NCBI GenBank assembly: GCA_035048495.1 | Contig: CM068553.1 | Span: 18,725,190-18,789,189 of the forward strand | Direction: 5' to 3' | DNA: 64,000 nucleotides | From: Euptelea pleiosperma | Taxonomy: Eukaryota > Streptophyta > Magnoliopsida > Ranunculales > Eupteleaceae | Part shown: positions 33,946 through 44,174 of the stretch, in pieces | How the letters are laid out: each line of letters opens with the position of its first letter | Numbering within the stretch: the first letter of the stretch is position 1 | Translations under genes and position numbers: made by a program | The notes under the pieces: generated by a model | Databases searched by the model: none | What the model was told of the DNA's origin: nothing | What the model saw: the letters and a program-made list of their open reading frames with translations, nothing else

Positions 33946-34170
33946 CTTCCATGGCACGTGGTGTTCCCCCTAGTTGGTAAATAAGAAGTAAGAGTGGTAC
34001 ATTCTAAAGTACGCATGCAGGGGGGGTAGGAGGCGTAGGATAGAATGAAATACAACTTAATTCGGGAAAATGAGTCCACTGAGGGTAGGGTGTGTGTGGA
34101 GAGGACATGTGGAGAAGGAGCCCCACCGTGTCTCTCAGCCGTCCACCGTTTCTGAGGACCTCTACACGTG
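33930..34170 (+). promoter_or_regulatory. Three G-boxes in the upstream region of the UNE10-like gene
   Basis: CACGTG occurs at 33933-33938 (in the MITE arm), 33955-33960 (GGCACGTGGT) and 34165-34170 (ACACGTGC). G-boxes are bound by PIF-type bHLH and bZIP factors. Function here is inferred only from sequence and position. Confidence 0.55.
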
Positions 34171-34357
34171 CTGACGCCAACAAGTCTTGCACTAACTCAG
34201 CCTACAATTTTCTGCCCTCCCAGCGGGGCCAATCCAATCCGACAAACGACTTCTTGATGATATTCTATCTTCATTACTCTCCCTCTCTTATCATTTATTT
34301 CCCCATTTCACTTCTTCAAAACATATCCATCTCTATCCTCTACAATTTACATATCCT

Positions 34358-34550
34358 TCTCTCTCTCTCTCTCGCAACTCTCTCTCTCCTTTCTCTACTT
34401 TATTTCTATTTTCACCTTTTATATGTTGCAGAATGTAGGCAACCATCCCTCTCTAACTTATCATAAACATCTCTCTCTCTCTCTCTCTCTCCACCCAATT
34501 CTTAGCTTTCCCCATAAAAGCTCATTTTTCTTCTCTCTCCCTCTCTAGGG
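34358..34550. repeat. CT-rich tracts in the 5' leader region of the UNE10-like gene
   Basis: (TC)n runs occur at about 34353-34372 and 34470-34490, embedded in pyrimidine-rich sequence on the sense strand. Such Y patches and CT leaders are common near plant transcription starts. Confidence 0.75.
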
Positions 34551-34836
34551 ATCCGATTCTTAGCCTTTCCATAAAGACCCAATTCTCACCTTTCCCTAAC
34601 TCTAGGTTCTAATGGCCAAAACCCCATTTAGACAGACCATCTGGAACCCAATTCTTGTTTATCTTTCTTTGAAGATCTCCCTCTCTTTCTCCCTCTCTTT
34701 TTCTCTCACAAGACTAACTAGACCCCCCCACCTCCTCCCCACTTCTCACTTCCTTCTACACAAAAAACAGAAAAAAAATTACATATTCTACCAGAAGTTC
34801 AGACTCAAGTACCACCGCTACCGCTTTTGTCTCAAG

Positions 34837-34947
34837 ATGAGTCAGTGCGTCCCAAGCTGGGATCTCGATGACACTCCCTCCTCCGCCAGGCTCACCCTCC
34901 ATCCCCACTCTAACGCCGACTCCACACCCTCCAACGTCCCATGTAAG

Positions 34948-34987
<40 letters not shown>

Positions 34988-37900
34988 AAACATATATAAT
35001 ATAGGGTTATACGCGCACGTGTGTAGAAGTAGACTTTTAATGCTTCTTTATTATTTTCTTTATTAATTCTTCGATACCAGACTGTAGAGAATATAGAGAT
35101 GGTGTTAATGGAGGATGACTCTGCGCAGGTTAGACTACGAAGTGGCAGAGCTGACGTGGGAGAACGGACAGTTGGCGATGCACGGCCTAGGCCCCCCTCG
35201 GATCGTCGGCAAACCACTTTCCTCCAAGTACACGTGGGAGAAGCCTCGTGCAAGCGGCACGCTCGAGTCTATAGTCAACCAAGCAACATGCTTACCCCAG
35301 TGCAAACCCCCTTTGGATGTCGACGAGCTCGTCCCATGGTTCGATCATCACCGCACCACGGCTGGAGCCACCATGGCTATGGACGCCTTGGTGCCTTGCT
35401 CAAACCGCACGGCTTCCACCGATGAACGGTCCACACACGTGCCGAATCCGACCCCGGGACTTGGCACCTGCGTTGTTGGGTGCATCACTCGTGTAGGATC
35501 TTGCAGCGGAGCTGCCACGCTTGAGCGCGAGAGGGAGGATACAAATGGTAAGAAACGCACGAAGGCCACACGAGTGCCAGTGGCGCATGAGGGAAGTAGC
35601 AGGAACCATAGTGTGAGCGTTAGCGAAACGTGTGGCAAGGATAGTAGGCACGTGACACTTGACACGTGCGAGATGGAACACGACGTGGGGTTCACCTCTA
35701 CATCCTCGGGCTCGCCGGACAACACAAGCTCGGGAAAGCCTTTCCCGTCTTACACAAAGCCAAGCACCATTGATGACCACGACTCAGTCTCTCACAGTAG
35801 ACCTCTGGTAATTTGACTAATTTCCTCTTCCCCACACGTGCTCACACATGCACGTGTCTACATGCATGTTAAAATTTTTTTTATTTGTTATAAGTGATTT
35901 TAATCAATTTATTATTGTTTATTTAGTTGAAAAAGAGAGAAACAGGAATTGGGGAAGAAAAAAGGAAGGGTCACAGAGGAAAATCTTCAATTTCAACTAA
36001 TAAGAGGAGTAGGGCAGCTGCAATTCATAACCAATCAGAACGTGTTAGTATTTCTTTATTTTTTTTTAATTTATTTTTAAGCATTAATCCATTAATTTAT
36101 TCCAATAATTACAGTTATTACAGTTATAAAGGTCGTTATTTTTATGTGTAGAAAAGAAGAGATAAGATCAACCAAAGGATGAAGACTTTGCAGAAACTGG
36201 TCCCAAATTCCAGTAAGGTATGATTTCTTTTCTTTTTCTTTTTTTATTTTATTATTATTATTATTTTTATTAAGTATTTTTGATGTTCACATATATATAA
36301 GGTAGAGAAAGAGAATGGTATAAAGGCGTGTGGTACAAGATTTGAAATCTAATGGTTGGGGCAATTTGGGGGGTGGGGGGAGAATGATACAATGATCGTC
36401 GTCCACAAATATTTGCTATGGAGACAACTTGACAAGTGGTTGTTAGGTATGGGGACAACCACCTGCTACTTCATAAAATCACTCTTGTGGTAGGCCCTCT
36501 ATATAGCAGGTGTTGTCTGAAATCTGACAATTCTATGGTTAAGATTCAACTATTTGCCAACTAGATCTTCTCCTGAGCATGATAGAAATGGAGCTCGAGT
36601 TTGCTGTCCCCCCAGCCTCCTCCAAATATGCCACGTGGCACACTCTTTCGGGCCGGAGACTTTTGCATGTTTGGTTCGCTTCTTGGTTGACCTACCCACC
36701 GAAAATCAGCTTAATTGGTGATTTTGGACGTTTGATTTGAGCAATATTTAATGGGGTGATTTATGGCCATTGGATTTTGAGCATTTTTTGACGTGCTAAA
36801 TCTAATTGCTAGAGATTACTAATCAAGCTGATATTTTGGTTTATGGGTCCATCAAGAAGTGAGCCAAACATCCATAAGGTCTGTGGGCCCGAAAGAGTTT
36901 GAAGACCGGGGAGACACCAAATAGTTTCTCGATAGAAATGGGTTTAGGTTTTTTAAAAAAGTGGGTGACAATAATTAGATGTAAGTCTAAATCATCAACA
37001 TAGTACTCTAGGCATTATCCCAAATGCTTGGGAGACGACCACATGAATCGGGATAAGGGGACTCGCCTTTTTGCACTCGTTTTTTCACTCGTGCTCTTGG
37101 CCGTGGGTTTCAAGATTCCAATTCTGGCGTGGATTCTCGAAATCCATGGCCGAGAGCACGAGTGAAAAGATGAGTGCAAGAACGCGAGTCCCTGGAGCCT
37201 GTTCCATAAATAAATATATGGGATGCAAATTGTTAGGTAACAAGTATGGGACATTTTATAGTTGGGTGGCATGTGGTTTAGACTTTAGACTTGAGTAAGT
37301 GTAGGGGTATTTTTGGAAAAGTTGGCAAAATAGAAAAGTTTCAATTTAAAGGGCAATTTTGGAAACGCAAAAAAAATAAGGACTATTTTGGAAATTTAGC
37401 ACCTGAAGCGACAATTCTAGAAGATTTATTTCGATTTAATTTTAATGAAACTATTTAACTGCAATTTAAGTGCCATGGGTATTTCCGGCATTTCGTTTGT
37501 AGCTGTGGAAATAAATAGGCCCATATGAGGTACAACTTAATAGGTGGGGAATTTTGGAAATAAGTGGCCAGAAACTATCGTCGTTGTCGTTGTCGTTGTC
37601 GTCGCTGCCGTCGGCATTATTATTATTATTATTAATTTATTATTGTTATTTTGCAAGCATTTTAATCTGAAATCTAATTTGCAATGGTGTTTGGGGGTTT
37701 GCCGTAGTTCTTGTGGCAATGCATGCCTAACGTACCTAATCTTGGTTTTCCAGACGGATAAAGCGTCGATGCTCGACGAAGTGATCGAGTATATAAAACA
37801 ATTGCAAGCCCAAGTTCAGGTGATCAACAGGATGAACATGCCAGCTATGATGATGCCCATGACCATGCAACAACAGCTTCAAATGTCTTTGATGGCTCAA

Positions 37901-38285
37901 ATGGGGATGGGAATGGGGATGGGGATGGGAATGGGGATGGATATAAATCCGATGGCGCGTCCTACTATCACCGGAATTCACCCAGTTCTCCACCCTACCG
38001 CGTTCATGCCTCTGACTTCATGGGATGGCACCGGCGATCGCTTACCCGCTTCCAGTGGTGTCTTGCCTGATCCATTGTCCGCTTTTCTTGCTTGTCAAAC
38101 ACAGGTAATTAATTAAGAGCAGATATAAGTGAAAGCTCTTCGCATATGTGGCCGCCGACAAATCGGTTATTAAAAATGTGTGTATTTTGTTGCAGCCCAT
38201 GACCATGGATGCTTACAGTCGGATGGTTGCATTGTATCAACAACTACAGCAACAAGCAGCAGCAGTCTCCAATTCCAAGACTTAG
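34837..38285 (+). CDS. UNE10: bHLH transcription factor, PIF8/UNE10 type, six coding exons
   Basis: Exons: 34837-34942, 35134-35807, 35927-36043, 36152-36217, 37754-38104 and 38196-38285; about 467 aa. Exon 1 starts MSQCVPSWDLDD. Exon 2 has the active-phytochrome-B-binding motif VAELTWENGQ (about residues 39-48) and DELVPWF, ATMAMDALVPCSN and DVGFTSTSSGS. The basic region (about 285-303) contains AAIHNQSERKRRDKINQR, with the His-Glu-Arg pattern of G-box binders; the HLH follows (TLQKLVPNSSK, KASMLDEVIEYIKQLQ). A Met-rich tail has seven Gly-Met repeats. PIFs bind G-boxes in the nucleus and act in phytochrome light signalling; Arabidopsis UNE10 is also linked to fertilisation. Exon 1 ends in phase 1. 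The stronger-looking acceptor (AG at 35127-35128) would break the frame, so the acceptor at 35132-35133 was chosen; it replaces the usual Leu-Asp before Tyr-Glu-Val with one Tyr. Confidence 0.88.
34943..35133 (+). other. Intron 1 of UNE10-like gene with (TC)n and tandem acceptors
   Basis: The donor ATGTAAGC is followed by about 18 TC units (34951-34986). Two acceptors five bases apart end the intron: GCGCAG at 35128 and GTTAG at 35133. A CACGTG lies at 35016-35021. Confidence 0.7.
35808..35926 (+). other. Intron 2 of UNE10-like gene with two G-boxes
   Basis: Donor CTG|GTAATT and acceptor ATTTAG|TTG. CACGTG at 35835-35840 and 35851-35856 are 16 bp apart, within CACACGTGCTCACACATGCA. Confidence 0.7.
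36625..36905. mobile_element. Family-A-like MITE in intron 4
   Basis: The left arm has ATGCCACGTGGCACACTC (CACGTG at 36632-36637) and GCATGTTTGGTTCGC; the right arm has GAGCCAAACATCCATAAGG and GTGGGCCCGAAAGAGTTTG. The arms are inverted and imperfect. It contributes a G-box inside a G-box-binding factor gene. Confidence 0.7.
37057..37192. repeat. Intronic inverted repeat forming a long hairpin
   Basis: The left arm has GGGGACTCGC, GCACTCGTTTTTTCACTCGT and GCTCTTGGCCGTGG; the right arm has CCATGGCCGAGAGCACGAGT, GAAAAGATGAGTGC and GCGAGTCCC in complementary order. Arms are about 52 bp with a loop near 25-30 bp. It is a MITE-like or small-RNA-precursor-like hairpin transcribed with the UNE10-like pre-mRNA. 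Confidence 0.75.
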
Positions 38286-38358
38286 AACCACCCTAAAGAC
38301 TCCGTACAGTATTTCTATACGTTGAGCTCCATGTGTTAATTCATTAGTTATTTGATTT

Positions 38359-38364
38359 AATAAA
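38359..38364 (+). terminator. AATAAA-type polyadenylation signal
   Basis: AATAAA lies 74 bp after the UNE10-like stop codon, in an AT-rich region suitable for a plant near-upstream element. The actual cleavage site is not visible from sequence. Confidence 0.5.
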
Positions 38365-38395
38365 AACATCTACTGATGAAAAGAAAATGAATGGG

Positions 38396-38447
38396 TCCTT
38401 TTATTTTATTTTTATTTTTATTTTTATTTTTATTTTTATTTTTATAT
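38396..38447. repeat. (TTTTTA)n microsatellite
   Basis: About seven repeats of ATTTTT/TTTTTA follow the UNE10-like gene's 3' end. Confidence 0.9.
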
Positions 38448-39361
38448 TTTCCGCTTGTGTGCGACATGTTTGTAGCATATGTATTCATATATTTCTGTTC
38501 AGTTTATGGCACAAATGTGCAAGTTTTAGTTGTTTGATATGTGGGTTTATTCCCTTATGTAAACTGTTTCTATTTTGAACATAAACGGCTTCAACTCCTC
38601 AGAATCTATGGCAAATTGGCAATGAACGTATTGCAGCTACAGATATAGTCACTACAGCCTGTTCCTCACTTTTTTTTGTTTGCAACCACTGCCTGACACA
38701 CTTGGCTCACCAACTGCAAAAACCGAAATGGCATGCGAAATCGAAATTTTTAACATTGGTCACAGGTAATCTAGGTCGGGTAGGAATTAGCATTTTGGTT
38801 TAGAATACGGAAGCACGTGTTGATTAGTATCTTGCAAGTAATTAGAAAAGGAAAAACAAAACAAATTTGCAAGTGTCGTATCATAATATGTATTATGTCG
38901 GACTCTGACACGTGTCTGACATAGGTATTTCACCCCTTACTAGGCTACCGCTGCGTTACACATTGTATCTCTACCCTTTAATTGCCTGCCAGTGGGGGGA
39001 TATATAATCAGCCCTATTAGTCGGTGGTGTGAAAACACACTTCAGCTTGTTTGGGAATGCTTCAACAGAGTGTTTTTTTTTTAATAGCATTTGGCAAAGC
39101 ACATTGGAGAAGTGTTGTTCTGTGTATAGAAGTTGGTATTGATGTTTGGTTAAACCCGTTGTGAGTTTCTAAATTCTGTCAAAATATTAAGAAAATTGGT
39201 AAAGTGGTGACAAATTTTTAGTTAGGAGAACGAAAGTAGTGATAAAAATGGAGGAGTTTAACTTATAAAAAAAGAAATGGATGAGTTTAAGGATTTTAGA
39301 AGTTATTTTGTAATATGGAAGAAAGAATGAGGAGATAAAAGTCAAAATGTGAGACATATTT
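38448..39361. other. Intergenic region downstream of the UNE10-like gene
   Basis: No gene recognised. Positions 38765-38841 recur as a direct repeat at 42641-42725. The rest has no supported feature. Confidence 0.5.
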
Positions 39362-40472
39362 TGTAATACTCTAAATTTTTGTCCATGGGTATTAGAGTAA
39401 TTTATATTTAGAACGGTATTTTTGACAAACAATAAAATTAAAATAATTAATATCTTCGAGTTACACATTAATTGCCTTAATTAAAATTTTCATAATTTTT
39501 AGTCTTTTGGAAATAATTAAAATCTTTCCCTAATCAAAGACTTGAACTTTAAAAATAAAGAAATTATTTAAATAAATTACATATGATAATTAATAGTACA
39601 CATAAATAAAGAAAGACTTACCATTATCTTTTGAGCAATTATTAAAAATAGAAGAATCTTATAAAAATCTACACATTTTTACTTTTCACTATTAGAGAGC
39701 TCTCCATTACAAATCGTTGAGAGCTTTGAGAGCCCTAGAAACACCATAACGTCTCACCTTTTGAGACGATGGCTTAAGACAAAAATGTTCATACTTTCGA
39801 GATGTTCGACATGCTCGAATCTGACTTCATCCAACGACGATTAGTAAAAACACCCGCGACTACTTTTTCACTATTGATTTAAGTTCGGATGAAGATCAAT
39901 GGACAAGGTAGGTATACCTATATATTTTAATAGATAATCTCTATTATTTTACTTTATTAATCATGCTATATGTATGTGCTTAATTGATGATGTTGTGGGT
40001 ATTATTGTGATTCGGATCTGATTGGATCAGCCGGTTTGCTAGAAAAAAAAGGTTATAGATAATGATTTTGTATAATATTGAAATGTTAGTTCGGGTGTGA
40101 TTCTAATGGATACCCGCGAAAATAAAAATTAAGGGCCTGGAGTCCTAGGGAAAAAACCCCAGACCCCTGCAGAAGAGCCTTTTGGAGGAAGGAGGCGGCT
40201 AGGAGAGAGAAGATAATGGAGAGAATGGAAGGGGGGGAACGGATGAGAGGGGATCCAGAAATTTGGTGAGGCATTGCTGCGAACAGGCAGTCGCGGTGTG
40301 CTGGTTCGGGCGGAGCTTCAGGCGGTGGTGGAAGAGATCTGATCGGGGATTAGAAATTTGTAGGCACGTGGTTGCAGCGATCAGGAAGGCGGGCGAGCGA
40401 CTGTAGTGCAGTATGAAGGAGGAGGAGTGGAGCAGGTATAGGAGCTCGTGAGAGGAAGAGGTAGCGCAGACG

Positions 40473-40499
40473 GCCGGAGTTGCTGCCTGCAACTCCGGC
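40473..40499. repeat. Perfect 11-bp-arm hairpin
   Basis: GCCGGAGTTGC and GCAACTCCGGC are exact reverse complements separated by TGCCT. The stem is GC rich, so strong folding is expected in RNA of either strand. Confidence 0.9.
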
Positions 40500-40662
40500 G
40501 AAAGAAAAGTGAAGAAGATGAAGAAGAAAACGAAGAAGAAGGAGAAAAGAATGAGAGGCGATGGAGGAGAATGGAAAGGGGGGAGAGGAGGAGAGGAGAG
40601 GGGATCCGAAAATTAGTGTTTCGTGCCCTCTCCTTCCCCCTTTATAAAGCTAATTTTTTGAA

Positions 40663-40664
<2 letters not shown>

Positions 40665-40697
<33 letters not shown>
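40665..40697. repeat. (AT)n microsatellite
   Basis: A run of about 15 AT units between AAAATA and AAAAG. Confidence 0.92.
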
Positions 40698-40702
<5 letters not shown>

Positions 40703-42329
40703 AAATTCATTTTTCTTTCTTTGGGGGATTTCCCCATTTAGTGGCCCCCCTTTTTTAAAAAAAATTATTTAAAACATTTTTGAAATTGCGCGGTCCACTA
40801 AATGGCTGGGCCGTGGGTCGATGATGATGGGCTCGACTATTGGCCAACACATTTTAGCATGGAATGATGAGGTCTATCGTATCAAAAGATGATGTGACGG
40901 ATAATTTGCTATCGATCGGATGGATGATGACTAGATTGGGTCCCAGATTGGTGGACCGATGGATCTAGAGAGATCCAATAGTCCGATGGAAGATCCAATG
41001 GTCAGAAAGCTAAGGGAGATGGGACAGAGCCAACAGACATGAGATCTGAGGTTAGGTCAGTAAATCTGAGGATCGGGTGGTGAGGTATAAGGATATGAAG
41101 AGAGATGAGAGAATTAGAAGAGATGAGAGAGAAAATACTATAAAAATAAAGAGAAAATGCTAGCAGAGGGTCTGGAACCCTGGTCTTCACTGTGTTCTTC
41201 CTCACGCTTCACCAGTAGAGCCGACCATCATTTTATGTCAATTCATGCAGCTTTAAACGCTTTGGTTCGTCTCTTGGTCATCGGCTCTCCCGCTCTCTTC
41301 GTTCTTTGGGCTGGCTCTTCGGTCCTCTTGTTCAGCGCGTATTTAGCCCATATCTTTTAGTCATAGCATGTGGGATCTTTAAGCTTTGATAATGGGCTTT
41401 CATGATCGATGTGGGCCTGCAAGTCTCGAAAATCATCTAATCGGGGTTTCCTGCGATAGAAGAAGAGCGTAATGAGACTTAATCAGAACGACTTTATATC
41501 TAGACTTTCGGAAATGTGTTTAATGCATGCAAATATACCATTTCATCCAGAAAAGTGTGTTCTACACAACAGAAAAGACTCTTACGTAGAAAAATGGATA
41601 AATAGAACAGTTTTACGTAGGAGAATGCGATAACGCTAAAAGAACAATTGCTTAAAATAAGTACTTTTTGAACGAATATCAGATATCAAGTAGGTTTTAA
41701 ATAAGATTATTTTTGGGCCTAAAATGTCCCTAAATTGGTCTAAAGACCCGTCTAATAAATTAAAATCAACTAGAAAGCAAACAAGCATTAATATTAAACA
41801 CTTACTCATTAAATTTATAAAAGACATTAAAAATTCTTTAAAATGTTTTTAATTTAAATCTCTTTCTAAAATTATACTTTTTTTTGTAAAATATAAAAAT
41901 GTGATGAAATTTTGATGGGTCCAATATTGAAAACGTATTGATAAAAATGCCTAAGTGGGATCCCTCATTTAAAAATAAATTTTTTTTATAATTTCTTATT
42001 TTAAATCTATTCCAATTAAAACAATTATTGTATAATTATGGTTTTAGTTAATGAAGTTGGTTATTCAATACACAGGAAATGATCATACATTAATATAATA
42101 TAAGTACAATGAATAAAAAGTCGTTTTAATGTCATTACAAATAAAATTTCTTACGTGTCATGATATAAATATTCTGACTAAATTCTCAAAATTACTTTTA
42201 CGTGACAGGATATATAGAATTTTGTAAGCAAGGAACAAGAGTTTTTAAAAAAAAATTTAAGATGCCAATTTTATCTATTTATAATTAATTTACACTAATA
42301 CCCCTGAATAAAAGTTCGGGGTATTACAA

Positions 42330-42535
42330 GGACTTCACTCCAAAAAGTAGGAGGTTTTGAGTTCAACTCTCCTTGAGGCCACCCCCTGGGAAGAGTACGT
42401 AGGGTAATATGTGGCTCAATCCACATTAACTCTCCCAGTACACTCCGACACGTGTGTAAGGGGTGACTATCATGCCCCGGGGGACTAGTCAGGTGCTCTA
42501 GGAGGCTCGAATACCCACGGTTTAAAAAAAAAATG
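42330..42535 (+). mobile_element. SINE-like unit
   Basis: It carries a B-box-like GAGTTCAACTC (about 42359), a body of roughly 150 bp (CCACCCCCTGGGAAGAGTAC, TATCATGCCCCGGGGGAC) and a terminal A tract at 42525-42533. This resembles a tRNA-derived SINE that has lost part of its A box. No target duplication was found, and it is a different sequence from the SINE at 8164-8365. Confidence 0.45.
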
Positions 42536-42740
42536 ACATAGGGTTTTCATTAAGGAGAAAACCCAAAATAAAAATAACTCGGTCGTTAGTCCAATCAATT
42601 TGTGTGAGCATTTCTCACCAAAAGGACATCATAGGCTACAAGTAATCTAGGTTGGGTAGGTTGGGTAGGAATTAGCATTTTGGTTTAGAATCTAGCAGCA
42701 AATGTTGATTAGTATCTTGTAAGTAAAAAAATAAAAAATA

Positions 42741-42840
42741 NNNNNNNNNNNNNNNNNNNNNNNNNNNNNNNNNNNNNNNNNNNNNNNNNNNNNNNNNNNN
42801 NNNNNNNNNNNNNNNNNNNNNNNNNNNNNNNNNNNNNNNN
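42741..42840. other. Assembly gap (100 N)
   Basis: Exactly 100 undetermined bases, the conventional placeholder for a gap of unknown size. It falls between a short direct repeat (42641-42725) and the truncated end of a copia LTR, so repeats probably caused the break. Confidence 0.98.
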
Positions 42841-42927
42841 TTCAGCGATCTCCATGTATTCAAAGAACCGTTTGACCTTCAAAAGCAATCGAGGAATCCT
42901 CGATGTGGAAAGGCCATTGAAGGAAAG

Positions 42928-44174
42928 GAAGGTCTACCTTGAGTCAATGCCACGAATCCACGCGCGCCCTTCCAGCCAAGAATCCTTATCCGCTTGTTCA
43001 GTTTGGTACAACCCCAAACCTACCTTCGACCAGCTCCTTCGATCTTAATTCTCAACACTCCCGCCTTTGCAGAAGGTGAAGGATTCAGTACACCCTGAAC
43101 CCCAAGTTGCTCAAAAGGTGTTTGAGTCACACTGGTACTCTCAGGCTTACTCGGTTAAGTATAGAATAGAAAACCTAGGTTGAGTAAAGATCAAGCTCTT
43201 GCTTTGATCGAGAAGAGAACAAGCTCACAAGATGTGAATGAAAACAGCTTTTTGCTTGCTCTTCGAAATTGACACTCCTACTAAATATAGCCTTTGCTTC
43301 TCTCTCTTGAAGATTGAGTCACTCTATGTCTCTGTGTGTATCTAGAGAAGGCATAGAAGGGTTATATTTAAGAATATCAAACCCTGAGTCGTGGGAATGT
43401 GGGATAATGGAACCATGAATTTTTGGATCTGATAAAACTGATTCTATTCAAAGTCCAATCGATGTACACTTGGTCCAATCGATTGGGCCATGTCCAATCG
43501 ATTGGGGTCAAGTTCCAATCGATGGGCTCAATAAGTTTTCTATTCCAAAGGCACCAATCGATTGCACATTCTCTAATCGATTTGACTTTTAACTTCTGTC
43601 TTGAAGCTCCATCGATTAATCAAAGTCTCAATCGATTTGCCATTATAAACTTTCTGTCCCGAAGACTCCAATCATTTAATCAGAGTCTCAATCGATTTGA
43701 CTCAGAAAGATTTGTCCCGTAGTCTCCAATCGATTACTCATGTCTCCAATCGATTGGGCTCAATATGTTTCTGCCTCGTAGTGTCCAATCGATTACACAG
43801 TGTCTCCAATCGATTGGGGACACATGTCCATCGATTGACTTTTCCATTAATCAATAAAATTGACTTTGACTCGGGTCTGTCTAATGACTAAGTCTGACCA
43901 TTATATTTTGTTCATTTAATCAACTCCTATGGCCACTAAGTCACTTACCCTCCTAATTGAGCGTACACGATTGTTAACTGATAAATTGGCACTACTCAGA
44001 TGACTCCTGTCGTCAACCGTCTGATTCTTGTTGTCTCTGCTTTAGTCTTCATGTAGTTGGCGAAGTATGCATACCACAACATCTTCACGCTACACTTGTG
44101 CTCGTAGGAACAGTTAGAAGATGTTTTTATGTCAAACAGAATCTTTGCCAAATTGAATATGAAATATTCTTACA
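42928..44174 (-). repeat. 3' LTR of copia element 2 (LTR copy III)
   Basis: It starts TGTAAGAATATTTC at 44174 on the minus strand and runs to about 42928, where homology stops in GAGTCAATGCCACGAATC, some 90 bp from the assembly gap. It contains the CCAATCGATTGG array at about 43450-43845. Confidence 0.82.

Larger units (their letters stand above)
36218..37753 (+). other. Intron 4 of UNE10-like gene (1.5 kb, holds repeats)
   Basis: Donor AAG|GTATGA, acceptor TTTTCCAG|ACG. The intron interrupts the bHLH between SSK and TDK, a conserved plant bHLH intron site. It holds a family-A-like MITE (36625-36905), an inverted repeat (37057-37192) and GTC/TTA short repeats (37574-37635), which explain its size relative to the other introns (about 100-190 bp). 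Confidence 0.8.
39362..42328. mobile_element. AT-rich block with inverted ends, unassigned
   Basis: The left end TGTAATACTCTAAATTTTTG and the right end, reverse complemented, TGTAATACCCCGAACTTTTA match over about 50 bp (both continue through GGGTATTAG and GTAAATT/GTAATTT). No target duplication was found and the interior has no recognised coding domain. It may be two opposed LTR fragments or one foldback element. Contained features: an (AT)n tract (about 40667-40697), a perfect hairpin at 40473-40499 and a purine-rich region (40500-40610). Confidence 0.45.

Noticed and set aside
35348..35780. Minus-strand ORFs of 125-126 codons
   Set aside because: They are antisense shadows of UNE10-like exon 2, which has clear family motifs on the plus strand.
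40199..40741. Ser/Leu-rich and Glu-rich ORFs on both strands
   Set aside because: They arise from purine/pyrimidine bias; no recognisable domain or start context.
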